Shown: one piece after another, positions 9,216 through 18,668 of the stretch | Layout of the letters: the number at the start of each line of letters is the position of its first letter | How positions within the stretch are numbered: the stretch's first letter is position 1 | NCBI GenBank assembly: GCA_965214375.1 | Contig: OZ243947.1 | Coordinates: 1,178,001 to 1,242,000, forward strand | Length of the DNA: 64,000 nucleotides | Source of the DNA: Endobugula sp965214375 | Lineage (GTDB): Bacteria; Pseudomonadota; Gammaproteobacteria; Pseudomonadales; Cellvibrionaceae | Direction of reading: 5' to 3' | The notes under the pieces: generated by a model | Database searches by the model: none | Told to the model about the DNA's origin: nothing | Seen by the model: only the letters and a program-made list of their open reading frames with translations | Program-made: the position numbers and the translations under genes

Positions 9216-9414
9216 GACGATGCTCCTCAACCAGTTTTTGTATATCGTTAATCTGTTGGTCAGTATAACAGTAGTTTTTTGCTAACTCTATTTCTGGCTC
9301 CAACCAAAATTTGGCCTCTCCGTCCCCTGAAATTACATGTATATGCATTCTTTTTTCTTCTTTGGAGAAAAAGAAAAAACGGTAGCCATTATGGCGCAAT
9401 ACGGTAGGGCTCAT
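9175..9414 (-). CDS. DUF4160 domain protein
   Basis: 79 residues. The pattern PTVLRHNGYRFFFFSKE, then HIHVISGDGEAKFWLEP, then a C-terminal helix with LVEEHRHELVSAWQKYF matches DUF4160, a small family with a conserved HIHV strand. It is the upstream member of the DUF4160-DUF2442 pair, and its 3' end holds the ribosome site and start codon of the second gene, so translation is probably coupled. Such pairs turn up in variable parts of genomes. Any toxin role is inference. Confidence 0.8.
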   Translation of the reverse strand: MSPTVLRHNGYRFFFFSKEEKRMHIHVISGDGEAKFWLEPEIELAKNYCYTDQQINDIQKLVEEHRHELVSAWQKYFGS

Positions 9415-9450
9415 AGTAAATCCTTTTACCTTGTTTAAACTTCAGTGTAA

Positions 9451-9864
9451 TTATGACTGACTTAACTTCTTCAAAGCAAACACATGTGACCCTGTGTAAA
9501 CCGCGCTAACCACAAGACCTGGAAGGATGGTCCATAGTACGTGAGGGGTTCCCGCGAGGATATTAATCCCTGCCGAGGTGATAATTAATATGCTCATTGC
9601 AACAAAACACACCCAAACGCTGCGTAAGGGTGTGCCGGATAATTTCACAAATAACCATTCTACCACAGCCGCCAATACTAGTGTGATAACAAAACTGTAA
9701 GAACCCTGAGTAAACGCTGCCTTACTGGCCGTTAACCAATCACTATCGGAGGGGATTACCCACGGGCTATTAATCAATAGCGCCCATGCACCGTAAAACA
9801 CAAAACCGGTAACAGGGGGAACCCATAACCTAACCGCTTTACTGTTTAATACTCTCATCATCAA
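9451..9864 (-). CDS. Small integral membrane protein, unknown function
   Basis: 137 residues with about four hydrophobic helices (around residues 15-32, 55-75, 82-102 and 108-127) and short polar ends. I do not recognise a family. Codon 1 could be any of three consecutive Met residues. It lies between pdxH and the DUF4160 gene on the same strand, with a gap of about 20 nt to pdxH, so it may be co-transcribed with pdxH. The reading frame is convincing from its length and hydrophobic pattern, but nothing specific can be said about the role. Confidence 0.6.
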   Translation of the reverse strand: MMMRVLNSKAVRLWVPPVTGFVFYGAWALLINSPWVIPSDSDWLTASKAAFTQGSYSFVITLVLAAVVEWLFVKLSGTPLRSVWVCFVAMSILIITSAGINILAGTPHVLWTILPGLVVSAVYTGSHVFALKKLSQS

Positions 9865-9883
9865 TCATGTGCAATACATGTTA

Positions 9884-10522
9884 CTAAGGTGCAAGACGAT
9901 CTACGTGCCACTGACCATCATCCATCAAACGATAACGAAAACGGTCGTGTAAACGATACTGACCGCCCTGCCAAAATTCTATCTCAGACGGCGTAACACA
10001 ATAGCCACCCCAGAACTCCGGCAATGGAATTGTCTGATCAGAATATTTCTCCTTATAGTCTTCATACTTTTCAAATAAATAATCACGCGAAGGAATCACT
10101 TGACTCTGTGTCGATGCCCAAGCACCCAATTGGCTGTCTTGGGGACGAGATGCAAAGTATTCTTCAACCACACCTCTGGCCAATGGTGTTGCAACTCCAT
10201 TCACTTTAACTTGACGCTCCAAGGGATACCAAGGGAAATGAAGACTAACCTGATCGTTGATTTTAATGTCATTCGCTTTATCACTCGATGTATTCGTAAA
10301 GAAGACAAAACCTTGTTGATCAAATTGTTTTAATAATACGATACGCTGTGTAGGCTGACATTTTTCATTAACCGTTGCCAGCACCATTGCGGTAGGTTCA
10401 GGGAGTTTGGCATCCAGCGCCTGTTGCAGCCAAAGTTCAAATTGCTCTACCGGCTCCTGCTTTAGCTGATCACGACGTAAACCACCTTGCAGGTATTCAC
10501 GGCGCATATCATGTAATTTCAT
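9884..10522 (-). CDS. pdxH: Pyridoxine/pyridoxamine 5'-phosphate oxidase
   Basis: 212 residues, normal length. This FMN enzyme makes pyridoxal 5'-phosphate as the last step of B6 synthesis and salvage. Recognisable segments are the N-terminal MRREYLQGGL, AMVLATVNEKCQPTQRIVLLK (FMN phosphate binding, about 45-65), FFTNTSSDKA, and the C-terminal EFWQGGQYRLHDRFRY and RLAP end. These are diagnostic of PdxH. It is divergent from the histidine-kinase remnant at 10604 with only about 80 nt between them. Intact. Confidence 0.95.
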   Translation of the reverse strand: MKLHDMRREYLQGGLRRDQLKQEPVEQFELWLQQALDAKLPEPTAMVLATVNEKCQPTQRIVLLKQFDQQGFVFFTNTSSDKANDIKINDQVSLHFPWYPLERQVKVNGVATPLARGVVEEYFASRPQDSQLGAWASTQSQVIPSRDYLFEKYEDYKEKYSDQTIPLPEFWGGYCVTPSEIEFWQGGQYRLHDRFRYRLMDDGQWHVDRLAP

Positions 10523-10603
10523 CGCTATTTACCATTATAATGAGAACTAAGTACACAAGTTATTGTCTAGAACGTTGTAACTCTATTAAGCCGATAATAT
10601 ACC

Positions 10604-12347
10604 ATGAAAAAATACAGCTTTTTATTAATCGCATTAATTGCTATTGGTGCCGTACTGACCTATTTTACTACCCAACAGAATCTACAGGTGGATGAAGACG
10701 TCTATATTGACACCACCGACTCTGTGCGCAACTTAGAAAGTACTGGATAACGCTCTCACACTCACACTCTATAAAATTCGTTATCAAAATCAAGGCACCT
10801 ATGCGGAGTTAGAAGAAATAGCAACCTCGCTGTCAGAAGAGTTTGATAATCTACGCTTCGAAGCTCTCTTTGAAGAAATTGAAGAAAGTGCCGAACTTGA
10901 TCAAGCAACGGTTGGTTGCGAAAAAGTGCTGACTGCCAAACAACGGAATATTGAACCCTTTATTGAGCATCATCGAACCTTGCGTGAGTCTTACCAACGC
11001 ATTGTTGAATACGGACAATCCGGATCAGAATTATTTACTGCCACTAAAGACCTTGCGATCGAACAATGGATAGCAGACATTAACACCGATTTTTTTCGTT
11101 TTCTGCAGGATAACAGCCCTGAAAACAAGCAGCGCCTAAATGATAATATTGGCAAGATCGACAAGGCAGTGAATATACTCAATGAAGATCAACAGACCAT
11201 CGTATACGACTATATTCTGTCGCTATCACAAGTCATTCTTGAAACGGAAGAAACACATAAATACTTTTTACAAGCGATTAACCAAGACACGATTGCCACT
11301 CTGGATTCATTAGAACTGGCCTAAGTCAATTTCCACAACCAAAAGATTTCCACCTCAAAACAACTCACAGGTTATTTAATCATCTACGGTCTAGTATTGT
11401 TAGTGGTTATTCTAATATTTGCCTATCAGCTACGTAAACAGTATTTGGGTCTAGAGCAGGAAGTCGCTGACCGAACGGCTGATATTCAACAGGCTTATAC
11501 AAAATTACAGGAATCTCAGGAGCAGTTAATACAATCTGAAAAGATGGCGTCGCTCGGTGAGATGGTTGCTGGTGTTGCGCATGAAATAAAGACCCCTTTG
11601 GGTTATGTCAATAGTAACGTCAGCACTATTCAACTCAACTTGAACGATATCAGTGAAGTGCTGTGTGGTGTTAATGCCATTTACCAAGAAGCGAAAAACC
11701 CTGAAAAAGATAACCGTAAAATTTCTACCTTGTTATCTAAAACACTGAAAATGTATCATCAGGTACAGGCCGAGGAAGTATTTGATGAAAGCCAACAATT
11801 ATTGGATGACAGCAACCATGGTCTGTCTGAAAGATCCAAACTGGTTATCAGTTTAAAAGATTTTGCACGGTTAGATCGTCAAGCTAACGATGAGGTTGAT
11901 ATTCATAGCTGTATTGAAAATTCGTTAAAAATTGCCACTGGCCCTATTAAAGACAACAATATCGTTATTATTCGCCAGTTTTCCAAACTACCCGCTATTG
12001 TTTGCATGCCATCAAAACTGAACCAACTGTTTCTGAATATTATTACCAACGCCGCTTATGCTATGCGTGCCGATGGTGGTGAGCTAAAGATTAAAACTCA
12101 GTTTATTGATAATGCAATCGCCATTGCCTTTACTGACGAAGGGATGGGAATAGATGAAGAGACATCACAAAAGATGTTTGACCCATTCTTTACATCAAAG
12201 CCTATTGGTGAGGGTACAGGGCTGGGCATGTCGATTGCATATAACATCGTCCAGACACATAATGGAAAAATTCAGGTTAAATCCAAACTTGGCGAAGGCA
12301 CAACCATCGCCATCAAGCTGCCATTAACGCAGGCAGGAGCTGCATAG
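10604..12347 (+). pseudogene. Membrane-bound sensor histidine kinase, broken by a frameshift and an in-frame stop
   Basis: The gene begins at ATG 10604 with a membrane segment. Its first frame ends at a TAA at 10745 after 47 residues. The +1 frame takes over from about 10740 (VLDNALTLTLYKIRY) and runs to a TAA at 11322-11324. After that stop the same frame continues through a second membrane segment (about 11375-11425), a coiled coil, the H-box GVAHEIKTPLGYV (near 11580), the N-box LNIITNAAYAM (12040) and the G-box GEGTGLGMSIAYNIV (12210). The two lesions separate sensor from kinase. The kinase core could still be made only from an internal start. It is followed 23 nt later by its likely partner regulator. 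It was probably a two-component sensor with a periplasmic input domain. Confidence 0.82.
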
Positions 12348-12370
12348 TATGAGTAAAAGGTCAGGACCTT

Positions 12371-13330
12371 ATGTATAACATAGAAAAAAAATACAGTCTC
12401 TTATTTGTCGATGACGAAAAGCGTATTTTAACGGCACTTCGGTCAATTTTCCGTCGTGATTACAACGTATATATTGCAAATAGTGGTCAAGAAGCGCTGG
12501 ATATTTTGGCACAAAATGACATTAACGTTATTGTTAGTGATCAACGTATGCCAGAAATGCTAGGCAACGAACTGCTGGCTGAAGTCCATAAACGTTATCC
12601 GAACACCATGCGTTTATTACTCACGGGGTTTATGGATACAGAAGCCATTATCAAAACAATCAATGAAAGCGAAATTTTTCGCTTTATTAATAAACCGTGG
12701 CGTAATGATGAAATACACGAAATTGTTGCTGAAGCGGCTCTGGCATCCGAATTTACGCTTAGCGAAGCAGCATCGCCAAAACCCAGCCCGTCTAGCGTCA
12801 GCAGCACGTCAGCCAGCACTGCGTCAACCATCGATAGTAGACCAGATCAAGGCATATTGATGATGGGCAATAGCCAAGAACTACGCAACCAAATTCGTCA
12901 CTTATGCCGACAAAATGATATCAACGTCTATGGTACACAAAGTATTCCACAAGCCGTTGGCGTCGTTTCTGCCAGACCCGCCATTGGCGTTAGTATTATC
13001 GAACTGCCGACGAATATTAGTGAAGCACTACAGGCGATTAACTTGCTTAAGAAAAAACGCCCGGAGCTAATATCTATTATCTTAACGGATGAAACCGATG
13101 CAGATGTTGCCGTTGAGCTGATTAATTCAGGGCAAGTGTTTCGTTACCTGCAAAAACCGCTGGCGACAGAAAAATTGAGCAAAACCATTGAGCAGGCGTT
13201 TATCCGGCACAATGTGCTCAAAAACAATGAAGCTGCTCAAAAACGTTTTAAAGTCAGCGCCTCACAACGCTTGACTGCGGGCATCAAGGATCTGTTTTCA
13301 TCATTTGGTTTATCACAAAAGCATGTATAA
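12371..13330 (+). CDS. Response regulator with two receiver domains, the second degenerate
   Basis: 319 residues. The N-terminal receiver has the acidic pair LLFVDDE (9-15), phospho-acceptor Asp in VIVSDQRMP (about 58) and Lys in FINKPW (about 108), the RpfG/CheY-like type. A Ser/Pro/Thr-rich linker (about 133-160) joins a second receiver-like fold ending FRYLQKPL. In that fold the acceptor position reads SIIELP, Glu in place of Asp. No DNA-binding, HD-GYP or GGDEF domain follows, so output must be by protein contact. It is encoded just after the broken histidine kinase and overlaps the YHS gene. A paralogue with the same layout is at 35511. Confidence 0.85.
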   Translation: MYNIEKKYSLLFVDDEKRILTALRSIFRRDYNVYIANSGQEALDILAQNDINVIVSDQRMPEMLGNELLAEVHKRYPNTMRLLLTGFMDTEAIIKTINESEIFRFINKPWRNDEIHEIVAEAALASEFTLSEAASPKPSPSSVSSTSASTASTIDSRPDQGILMMGNSQELRNQIRHLCRQNDINVYGTQSIPQAVGVVSARPAIGVSIIELPTNISEALQAINLLKKKRPELISIILTDETDADVAVELINSGQVFRYLQKPLATEKLSKTIEQAFIRHNVLKNNEAAQKRFKVSASQRLTAGIKDLFSSFGLSQKHV

Positions 13331-13778
13331 GATTATGAAATATCGTCAACTCAATAAAACGCTATTGAAAATGTTGTGGTTAGTGGGGTTTTCTGCAGCA
13401 GCACATGCTGTTGACCCTATTTATGAAGGGGGTTCGCCACGAGCGGCGATCAAAGGTTATGATACCGTTGCCTATTTCACAGAGGGCAAACCAGTTAAAG
13501 GGCGAGCAGAGTTTTCTACCACCTATATGGACGCCACTTGGCATTTTTCCTCAGAGCAAAACCTGCAATTGTTTATAACTAACCCAGAAAAATACGCACC
13601 ACAATATGGCGGTTATTGTGCCTATGCCGTTTCCAGAAATACAACGGCGTCCATTAAACCAGACATTTTCAATATTCACGATGGCAAACTCTACCTTAAT
13701 TATAATGCTGGCGTACAACGCCGCTGGCTAAAAAAAAATGCAGAAGAATATTACCAAGGCAGATACAAATTGGCCTGA
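13323..13778 (+). CDS. Secreted YHS-domain protein
   Basis: About 151 residues. The ATG at 13323 overlaps the regulator's stop, suggesting coupled translation; ATG 13335 is also possible. A signal peptide ends around SAAAHA, then the mature part begins VDPIYEGG. The YHS core follows: AIKGYDTVAYFTEGKPVKG, a Trp-containing strand (ATWHFSS), and YAPQYGGYCAYAVS, where the Cys after GGY is a typical metal-contact position. These small periplasmic proteins are usually annotated as YHS domain proteins, and a metal-related role is suggested by the fold. The actual function is unknown. Confidence 0.82.
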   Translation: MYKIMKYRQLNKTLLKMLWLVGFSAAAHAVDPIYEGGSPRAAIKGYDTVAYFTEGKPVKGRAEFSTTYMDATWHFSSEQNLQLFITNPEKYAPQYGGYCAYAVSRNTTASIKPDIFNIHDGKLYLNYNAGVQRRWLKKNAEEYYQGRYKLA

Positions 13779-13813
13779 AATACTCGAAGATAATTAATCA
13801 CTTTTTGAGTATG

Positions 13814-14623
13814 CTACGAAGGCATCTTTTGCAAGGGGTACACATCATAGCGGGTTGATTTGCCATCAAATACCAACGCAGGGGTGGGTAAGTTCAGATC
13901 AGGATATTGCTGCCCCACACAAGGGGCTTTCCTTGGGCGTTTGACCACTACACGATAACGGGCTTTTTGTAAGGCCATTTGCAGTAGCAAGCCCGCATCA
14001 CTATCTTCGCCCACAATGCGATGAAACGCTTTCATATTTTTTTTGACTTCCGCTGTACGACTACTTTCGGGAAACATGGGGTCAAGATAAATCACATCCG
14101 CAGGCTCAACCATTGCCTCAAGATAAGCAATACTGTTTTGTTGTACCAATTCGACCGACTTGAATAACTCACATAATTCTTCAGAGGCGGCTAACGCGCG
14201 CTCAAACCCATCTTTCAGTAAATGATAGACAACCGGAGAACGCTCCACCCAGATCATGGCACACCCCAAAGACGCCAACACAAAACCATCTTGCCCCAAA
14301 CCCGCAGTGACATCGAGAACTTTAGGCCGAAAACGTCCTTTAAGACCAACCGCCTTGGCAATCATCTGGCCTTTGCCACCACCATACTGGCGGCGGTGAT
14401 CATTACTACCGCCCGCAAAATCAACCCGTACCGGACCCGGTGCTTTTTTACCCGTTGCTTGTAAAGACAGTCCATGATCATCCAGTAACAAAACAAAATG
14501 GCCTGACGGCAATATCTCAGGAGAATCAGTAATAATAGGAATAGACAGTAGTTGGGCGAGATGCTGGACAACATCGTCACCCGCTACAACAGAATAAAGA
14601 CCCACACACGCAGAGGAAGACAA
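13814..14623 (-). CDS. rsmJ: 16S rRNA (guanine-1516-N2)-methyltransferase
   Basis: 269 residues. It matches RsmJ (YhiQ), which methylates G1516 of 16S rRNA using S-adenosylmethionine. Motif I is VLDVTAGLGQDGFVLASLG (about residues 105-123), with WVERSP as the acidic-loop strand and DVIYLDPMFP as the catalytic motif near 180. The region FAGGSNDHRRQYGGGKGQ (about 70-87) is typical of the family. It is convergent with the YHS gene, and its start lies one base from the stop of the PilZ gene upstream, so the two are probably co-transcribed. Confidence 0.93.
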   Translation of the reverse strand: MSSSACVGLYSVVAGDDVVQHLAQLLSIPIITDSPEILPSGHFVLLLDDHGLSLQATGKKAPGPVRVDFAGGSNDHRRQYGGGKGQMIAKAVGLKGRFRPKVLDVTAGLGQDGFVLASLGCAMIWVERSPVVYHLLKDGFERALAASEELCELFKSVELVQQNSIAYLEAMVEPADVIYLDPMFPESSRTAEVKKNMKAFHRIVGEDSDAGLLLQMALQKARYRVVVKRPRKAPCVGQQYPDLNLPTPALVFDGKSTRYDVYPLQKMPS

Positions 14624-14624
14624 A

Positions 14625-14933
14625 TCAGGCGAACATCAATCCAATAGTGTTACGTTGCTGATAAACCACACGCATATTGATAGGATCCTGATTCACAGCA
14701 CCGGCCACCTTCACAAAACGCACCATCACCTCGGTGCCCACAGGTGGCATGGTTTGGCTGTCCAACTGTACAGACGCACCACCATCAGAAATATCTTGCG
14801 TAGACCCCACCATAGCCCCAATAGAAGGGTGCATGATTTCAACACGAATATTCGCCGCTTTACGTTCATAAAGTCGTCTTTCTGTTACGTGCATATGTTT
14901 GGGGTCGCTAGAGATACCAGTAATGAATGTCAT
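14625..14933 (-). CDS. PilZ-domain protein
   Basis: 102 residues, essentially a single PilZ domain. The N-terminal arginine patch RRLYERKAANIRVE and the DISDGGASV motif (about residues 44-52) correspond to the RxxxR and (D/N)xSxxG signatures that bind cyclic di-GMP in this family. It probably acts as a free-standing c-di-GMP receptor in the cytoplasm. The target is not evident from the neighbours, rsmJ and purC. A second PilZ domain in this window is fused to a chemoreceptor at 28525-30525. Confidence 0.82.
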   Translation of the reverse strand: MTFITGISSDPKHMHVTERRLYERKAANIRVEIMHPSIGAMVGSTQDISDGGASVQLDSQTMPPVGTEVMVRFVKVAGAVNQDPINMRVVYQQRNTIGLMFA

Positions 14934-15007
14934 AATAAATTATTAATTAGTTAACACTGTTATTATTAATTTAGGCAATAATGCGTCGTAAAGCAACTAT
15001 AAATGAT

Positions 15008-15718
15008 TTAAAAACTTAATCCCAAACGCTGTCCAACCAGTTCATAGGATTCGACAACATTGCCCAAGCCCTGACGGAAGCGGTCTTTATCGAGTTTTTC
15101 GCGTGTGTCTTTGTCCCATAGGCGACAACCATCGGGTGAAAATTCATCCCCTAAAATCACTTCACCATGAAACAGACCAAATTCCAGTTTGGAGTCTACT
15201 AACAATATATTGCCCTCTAAAAATAGCTCTTTTAATACGTCGTTAACCTTGAACGTCAGCGCTTTCATTGCGGCTAATTGTTCTTTGGTCGCCCAGCCGA
15301 AGGTTTCAATATGGGAGGTATTGATCATCGGATCGCCGAGGTCGTCATTCTTCAAAAAAAACTCAAGGGTGGGGGGGGTCAGGTCAATGCCCTCTTCCAC
15401 TCCCAGACGACGACAAATCGAGCCTGCCGCAATATTACGCACCACACACTCGACCGGGATCATGTCCATTCGTTTCACCAGACACTCGTCATCTGACAGT
15501 AACTTCTCAAAATGGGTAGGGATACCCGCCGCTTCCAGCTTTTCCATGATAAAGGCATTGAATTTATTATTGACCATGCCTTTACGATCCAGCTGTTCAA
15601 CTTTTTTACCATCAAATGCCGAAGTATCGTTACGAAAGTGAAGCACCAGTAAATCTTTATCATCGATGGTATACACTGATTTTGCCTTACCAGCGTAAAG
15701 CTCTTCACGTTTTTGCAT
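15008..15718 (-). CDS. purC: Phosphoribosylaminoimidazole-succinocarboxamide synthase (SAICAR synthase)
   Basis: 236 residues, normal for bacterial PurC. It condenses CAIR with aspartate in purine synthesis. Hallmarks are the ELYAGKAKSVY opening, FRNDTSAFDGKK, and PVECVVRNIAAGS near residue 90, with LILGDEFSPD-like VILGDEFSPDGCR near 190. It ends the dapA-bamC-hydrolase-purC run. This order is common in gammaproteobacteria (dapA-bamC-purC in enterics), which supports the assignments of all four. Intact. Confidence 0.96.
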   Translation of the reverse strand: MQKREELYAGKAKSVYTIDDKDLLVLHFRNDTSAFDGKKVEQLDRKGMVNNKFNAFIMEKLEAAGIPTHFEKLLSDDECLVKRMDMIPVECVVRNIAAGSICRRLGVEEGIDLTPPTLEFFLKNDDLGDPMINTSHIETFGWATKEQLAAMKALTFKVNDVLKELFLEGNILLVDSKLEFGLFHGEVILGDEFSPDGCRLWDKDTREKLDKDRFRQGLGNVVESYELVGQRLGLSF

Positions 15719-15735
15719 AATTATTTCCTGTTACT

Positions 15736-16494
15736 CTATAAGTTTATCCAGTCAAAACCTTCGTCTTGACAGGCATAAATCACTTGATTAATCGACTCTT
15801 GTATATGCGCAAAAGCCTGCTGTGCCAGATCCAATGTATTGTTCTGGCGGCTAATATGTGCCACCACCAGGCACTGCAAACGGTTCTGGTCCACGGTTTC
15901 CAAAAAACCCGCAGCTTGCTGGTTACTTAAATGACCCCATCCTCCGGCTACCCGTTGTTTTAACGACCGCGGGTAAGCGCCTGATGACAACATCGCAGGG
16001 TCGTGGTTGGCTTCCAGAATCAGGGCATCACACGATTGATAATGTGTTGCCACATGTGGACTCACATTGCCCAGATCAGTTAACAAGCCCAGACGTTTTT
16101 CATCGGCTTCAATGATGTATTGTGCAGGTTCACTGGCATCGTGCGGAACCGCAATTGGCTGTATTTTCAGTGCCTTGATGGTAAATGCTTCGTATTGATG
16201 AATAACAGACACATCATCTATTTGCCCAATATCCTTGCTGCGCAAGGTACCCGCAGTAATATGTAGCGGCAAATTATATTTTCTGACCAAAGGGCCAACA
16301 CCCTTGATATGGTCGCCGTGCTCGTGAGTCACCAGCACAGCATCTAACTGCTCAGGTGATACGCCAAGGCGCGATAAACGTTTTTCCGCTTCTTTGATGG
16401 TAAAACCACAATCAATGAGTAATAAGGTGTTATGACCACGAACCAGAGTGCCATTGCCTTTACTACCACTACCTAACGAAGAAAACCCTAACAC
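15736..16494 (-). CDS. Metallo-beta-lactamase-fold hydrolase (YycJ/WalJ-like)
   Basis: 252 residues. The metal-binding motif THEHGDH (about residues 56-62) and the opening FSSLGSGSKGNGTLV match the small cytoplasmic hydrolases related to YycJ/WalJ. Further conserved histidines are present in GGWGHLSN. The enzyme probably acts on nucleic acid or a phosphodiester; the related WalJ is a 5'-exonuclease, but the substrate here is unknown. It sits between purC and bamC, and its start codon directly follows the bamC stop, so it is part of that operon. Confidence 0.85.
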   Translation of the reverse strand: MLGFSSLGSGSKGNGTLVRGHNTLLLIDCGFTIKEAEKRLSRLGVSPEQLDAVLVTHEHGDHIKGVGPLVRKYNLPLHITAGTLRSKDIGQIDDVSVIHQYEAFTIKALKIQPIAVPHDASEPAQYIIEADEKRLGLLTDLGNVSPHVATHYQSCDALILEANHDPAMLSSGAYPRSLKQRVAGGWGHLSNQQAAGFLETVDQNRLQCLVVAHISRQNNTLDLAQQAFAHIQESINQVIYACQDEGFDWINL

Positions 16495-17631
16495 TTAAAA
16501 TAAACGCTGCTTGATATTATCCAATAATACTTTAGCCTTGGCCGGTTTTAATGGACGACCATAAGCATCTCTGACATAAATAGATTGCTTGCCATCCACC
16601 GTGCGCTGAACCAGTAAAAAACCTGATCGACTACCGAGCTTATCTTGCCCGGACACTCTATTGGGAAACAAAGTGTTTACAGCCTCTTCATCGGGGAGGT
16701 TATCCAATAATTGCGCTAATGAATGTTTAGCGTCATTGTCTCTGCCCGTCTTTGCGGTCGCGATATTACCCAAAAAACCCACCAATCTTTTGGTCAGCGG
16801 TTTTTTCTCTTGTGTCGCTTTTTTAACTGTATTCTCGCGAAAATAAATCACCTGTTCAGCGGCACTGTCTTCAAAAACGGCAAAACCACTTTCTTCATCC
16901 GATAAGGCATTGAGCACACTGGCATAGCTGCGCCCAGCGTCCATGGCTATTTCAATAATAGGTTCACCCGCGACTGTACTGGCGACGGCTTTTGCCGGAA
17001 ATGAAATGCTACTGGCAATGATGGAATCCCCCTGTTTTCTCTGTGACGAAATACTGCGCGCAATATCTTTTAACATCCAGTTTTTATGATTGGTATCTTC
17101 CGGGATTGACGGCCATTGGGTGCTGCGACGAATTACCGTTTGTAGATTGCCTTTTATATTGGTTGCATGAATCTCTGTTAAATCTGATTGTAAACCACCC
17201 TCAAGACGAATCTGATAGCGTACCGCTGTGCCAGGCTCGGCCGCTTCAATAATCCAACCGGTGTCTACGGTGGCATTAATCGGGTCTTTAGTAACGACCT
17301 GAATACGACGAGAGCGCAGATAAATTAACAGCTGCGACCAGGTTGATGCGGCATTCTTCGGAAGCACAACCCAAGATTGGTTGCCATAGCGTTGTACTCT
17401 AGGGTCAGCAATACGCTGACGACCTGACAAGGTCGGAGGTAACGGTTTTGCCAGTTCACCCGACGCCAAACGCCCATCGCCTTCTGGCACCTGATAAATT
17501 TGGCCTAGAGCCTCTTTATCAAGACCTTCTGGCACGGTTACAGGCGGTAAGGTTTGTGCCTGTAAATAATCATCATTGGCGGAGCAGGCAGTTAAGACTA
17601 CCAATAGCAATACAATAAAAACGTTGATCAT
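16495..17631 (-). CDS. bamC: Outer-membrane protein assembly factor BamC (NlpB)
   Basis: 378 residues. It begins with a lipoprotein signal, a hydrophobic run ending LTAC around residue 16, giving a lipid-anchored periplasmic protein. An N-terminal unstructured segment with conserved prolines (QTLPPVTVPEGLD) follows; in E. coli this part contacts BamD. Then come two helix-grip domains (about 100-220 and 230-340). Position directly after dapA is the conserved context for this gene. It is an accessory part of the BAM complex that inserts outer-membrane beta-barrels. Intact. Confidence 0.88.
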   Translation of the reverse strand: MINVFIVLLLVVLTACSANDDYLQAQTLPPVTVPEGLDKEALGQIYQVPEGDGRLASGELAKPLPPTLSGRQRIADPRVQRYGNQSWVVLPKNAASTWSQLLIYLRSRRIQVVTKDPINATVDTGWIIEAAEPGTAVRYQIRLEGGLQSDLTEIHATNIKGNLQTVIRRSTQWPSIPEDTNHKNWMLKDIARSISSQRKQGDSIIASSISFPAKAVASTVAGEPIIEIAMDAGRSYASVLNALSDEESGFAVFEDSAAEQVIYFRENTVKKATQEKKPLTKRLVGFLGNIATAKTGRDNDAKHSLAQLLDNLPDEEAVNTLFPNRVSGQDKLGSRSGFLLVQRTVDGKQSIYVRDAYGRPLKPAKAKVLLDNIKQRLF

Positions 17632-17642
17632 GATATTTATAC

Positions 17643-18524
17643 TTATTTGACTAATGCAGACATAACATCCACCAAGGGTGGTTGATAAGCTTCAGATAAT
17701 GGTGTTAGTGGCAAGCGAATACCCTCATTGATCAATCCCATCTGCGCTAAGGCCCATTTTACTGGGATAGGATTGGATTCGGTGAACAAGGATTCATGCA
17801 AAGGTAACAAGCGTGCCTGTAATGCCTCTACCGCCTCGCGTTGCTCTGACAAGGCCAAGGTGCATAGCTCTGACATCAAATCTGGTACTACGTTCGCCGT
17901 CACGGAAATATTGCCTTTTGCTCCACGCAGCATAAGCTCATAGGCCGTTAGGTCATCTCCCGAGTAGACCACAAACCCCTCCGGTGCAGCTTGAATCAAT
18001 GCTTCACCCCGTACCATATCACCGGTCGCGTCTTTAATACCGACAATCTGGTGATGGTTCGCGAGACGCAACACCGTCTCATTGGTCATATCGGTAATGG
18101 TACGACCCGGCACGTTATAAAGAATTTGTGGTATATCAACTGAGTCAGCAATATGTGAGAAGTGGCGATATAGCCCTTCTTGTGTTGGTTTATTGTAATA
18201 AGGTACTACTAACAAACAGGCATCTACACCGATTGACTTGGCAGACTGTGTCAATTCTACTGCCTCGCTGGTTGAGTTAGCGCCGGTACCGGCGATCACA
18301 GGCACACGGCCTGCGACTTGATCGACCACGGCCTGTACAACCTGCAAGTGTTCATCAACATTGAGGGTTGCTGACTCGCCCGTGGTACCCATCGCCACAA
18401 TGCCGTGCGTTCCCTTTTCGATATGGAACTCTACCAGCTTCTTCAAAGCATCCCAATCCAGCTGATTATCCGCTGTCATCGGGGTGACTAACGCCACCAA
18501 ACTGCCTTGAATAGAAATACTCAT
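17643..18524 (-). CDS. dapA: 4-hydroxy-tetrahydrodipicolinate synthase
   Basis: 293 residues, normal length. It condenses pyruvate with aspartate semialdehyde in lysine/diaminopimelate synthesis. The Schiff-base lysine is in VGIKDATGD (about 160) and the catalytic tyrosine in LYNVPGRT (about 133). GTTGESATL near residue 45 is the pyruvate carboxylate-binding turn. First gene of the dapA-bamC-hydrolase-purC operon, divergent from argS with 144 nt between; that gap holds no other feature I can support. Confidence 0.96.
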   Translation of the reverse strand: MSISIQGSLVALVTPMTADNQLDWDALKKLVEFHIEKGTHGIVAMGTTGESATLNVDEHLQVVQAVVDQVAGRVPVIAGTGANSTSEAVELTQSAKSIGVDACLLVVPYYNKPTQEGLYRHFSHIADSVDIPQILYNVPGRTITDMTNETVLRLANHHQIVGIKDATGDMVRGEALIQAAPEGFVVYSGDDLTAYELMLRGAKGNISVTANVVPDLMSELCTLALSEQREAVEALQARLLPLHESLFTESNPIPVKWALAQMGLINEGIRLPLTPLSEAYQPPLVDVMSALVK

Positions 18525-18668
18525 TACCCTAACTCCGAAAAATAAAAATCAAGGGCGTTATGTTACTGAGGCAGCGCGGTAGATACAAGGGGATTCACTG
18601 GCATTATTGCCTGAGCCTCTATAAAATGCGCTGCTTGTTCTCCTAACCTTTTACAACACCCATTATCT

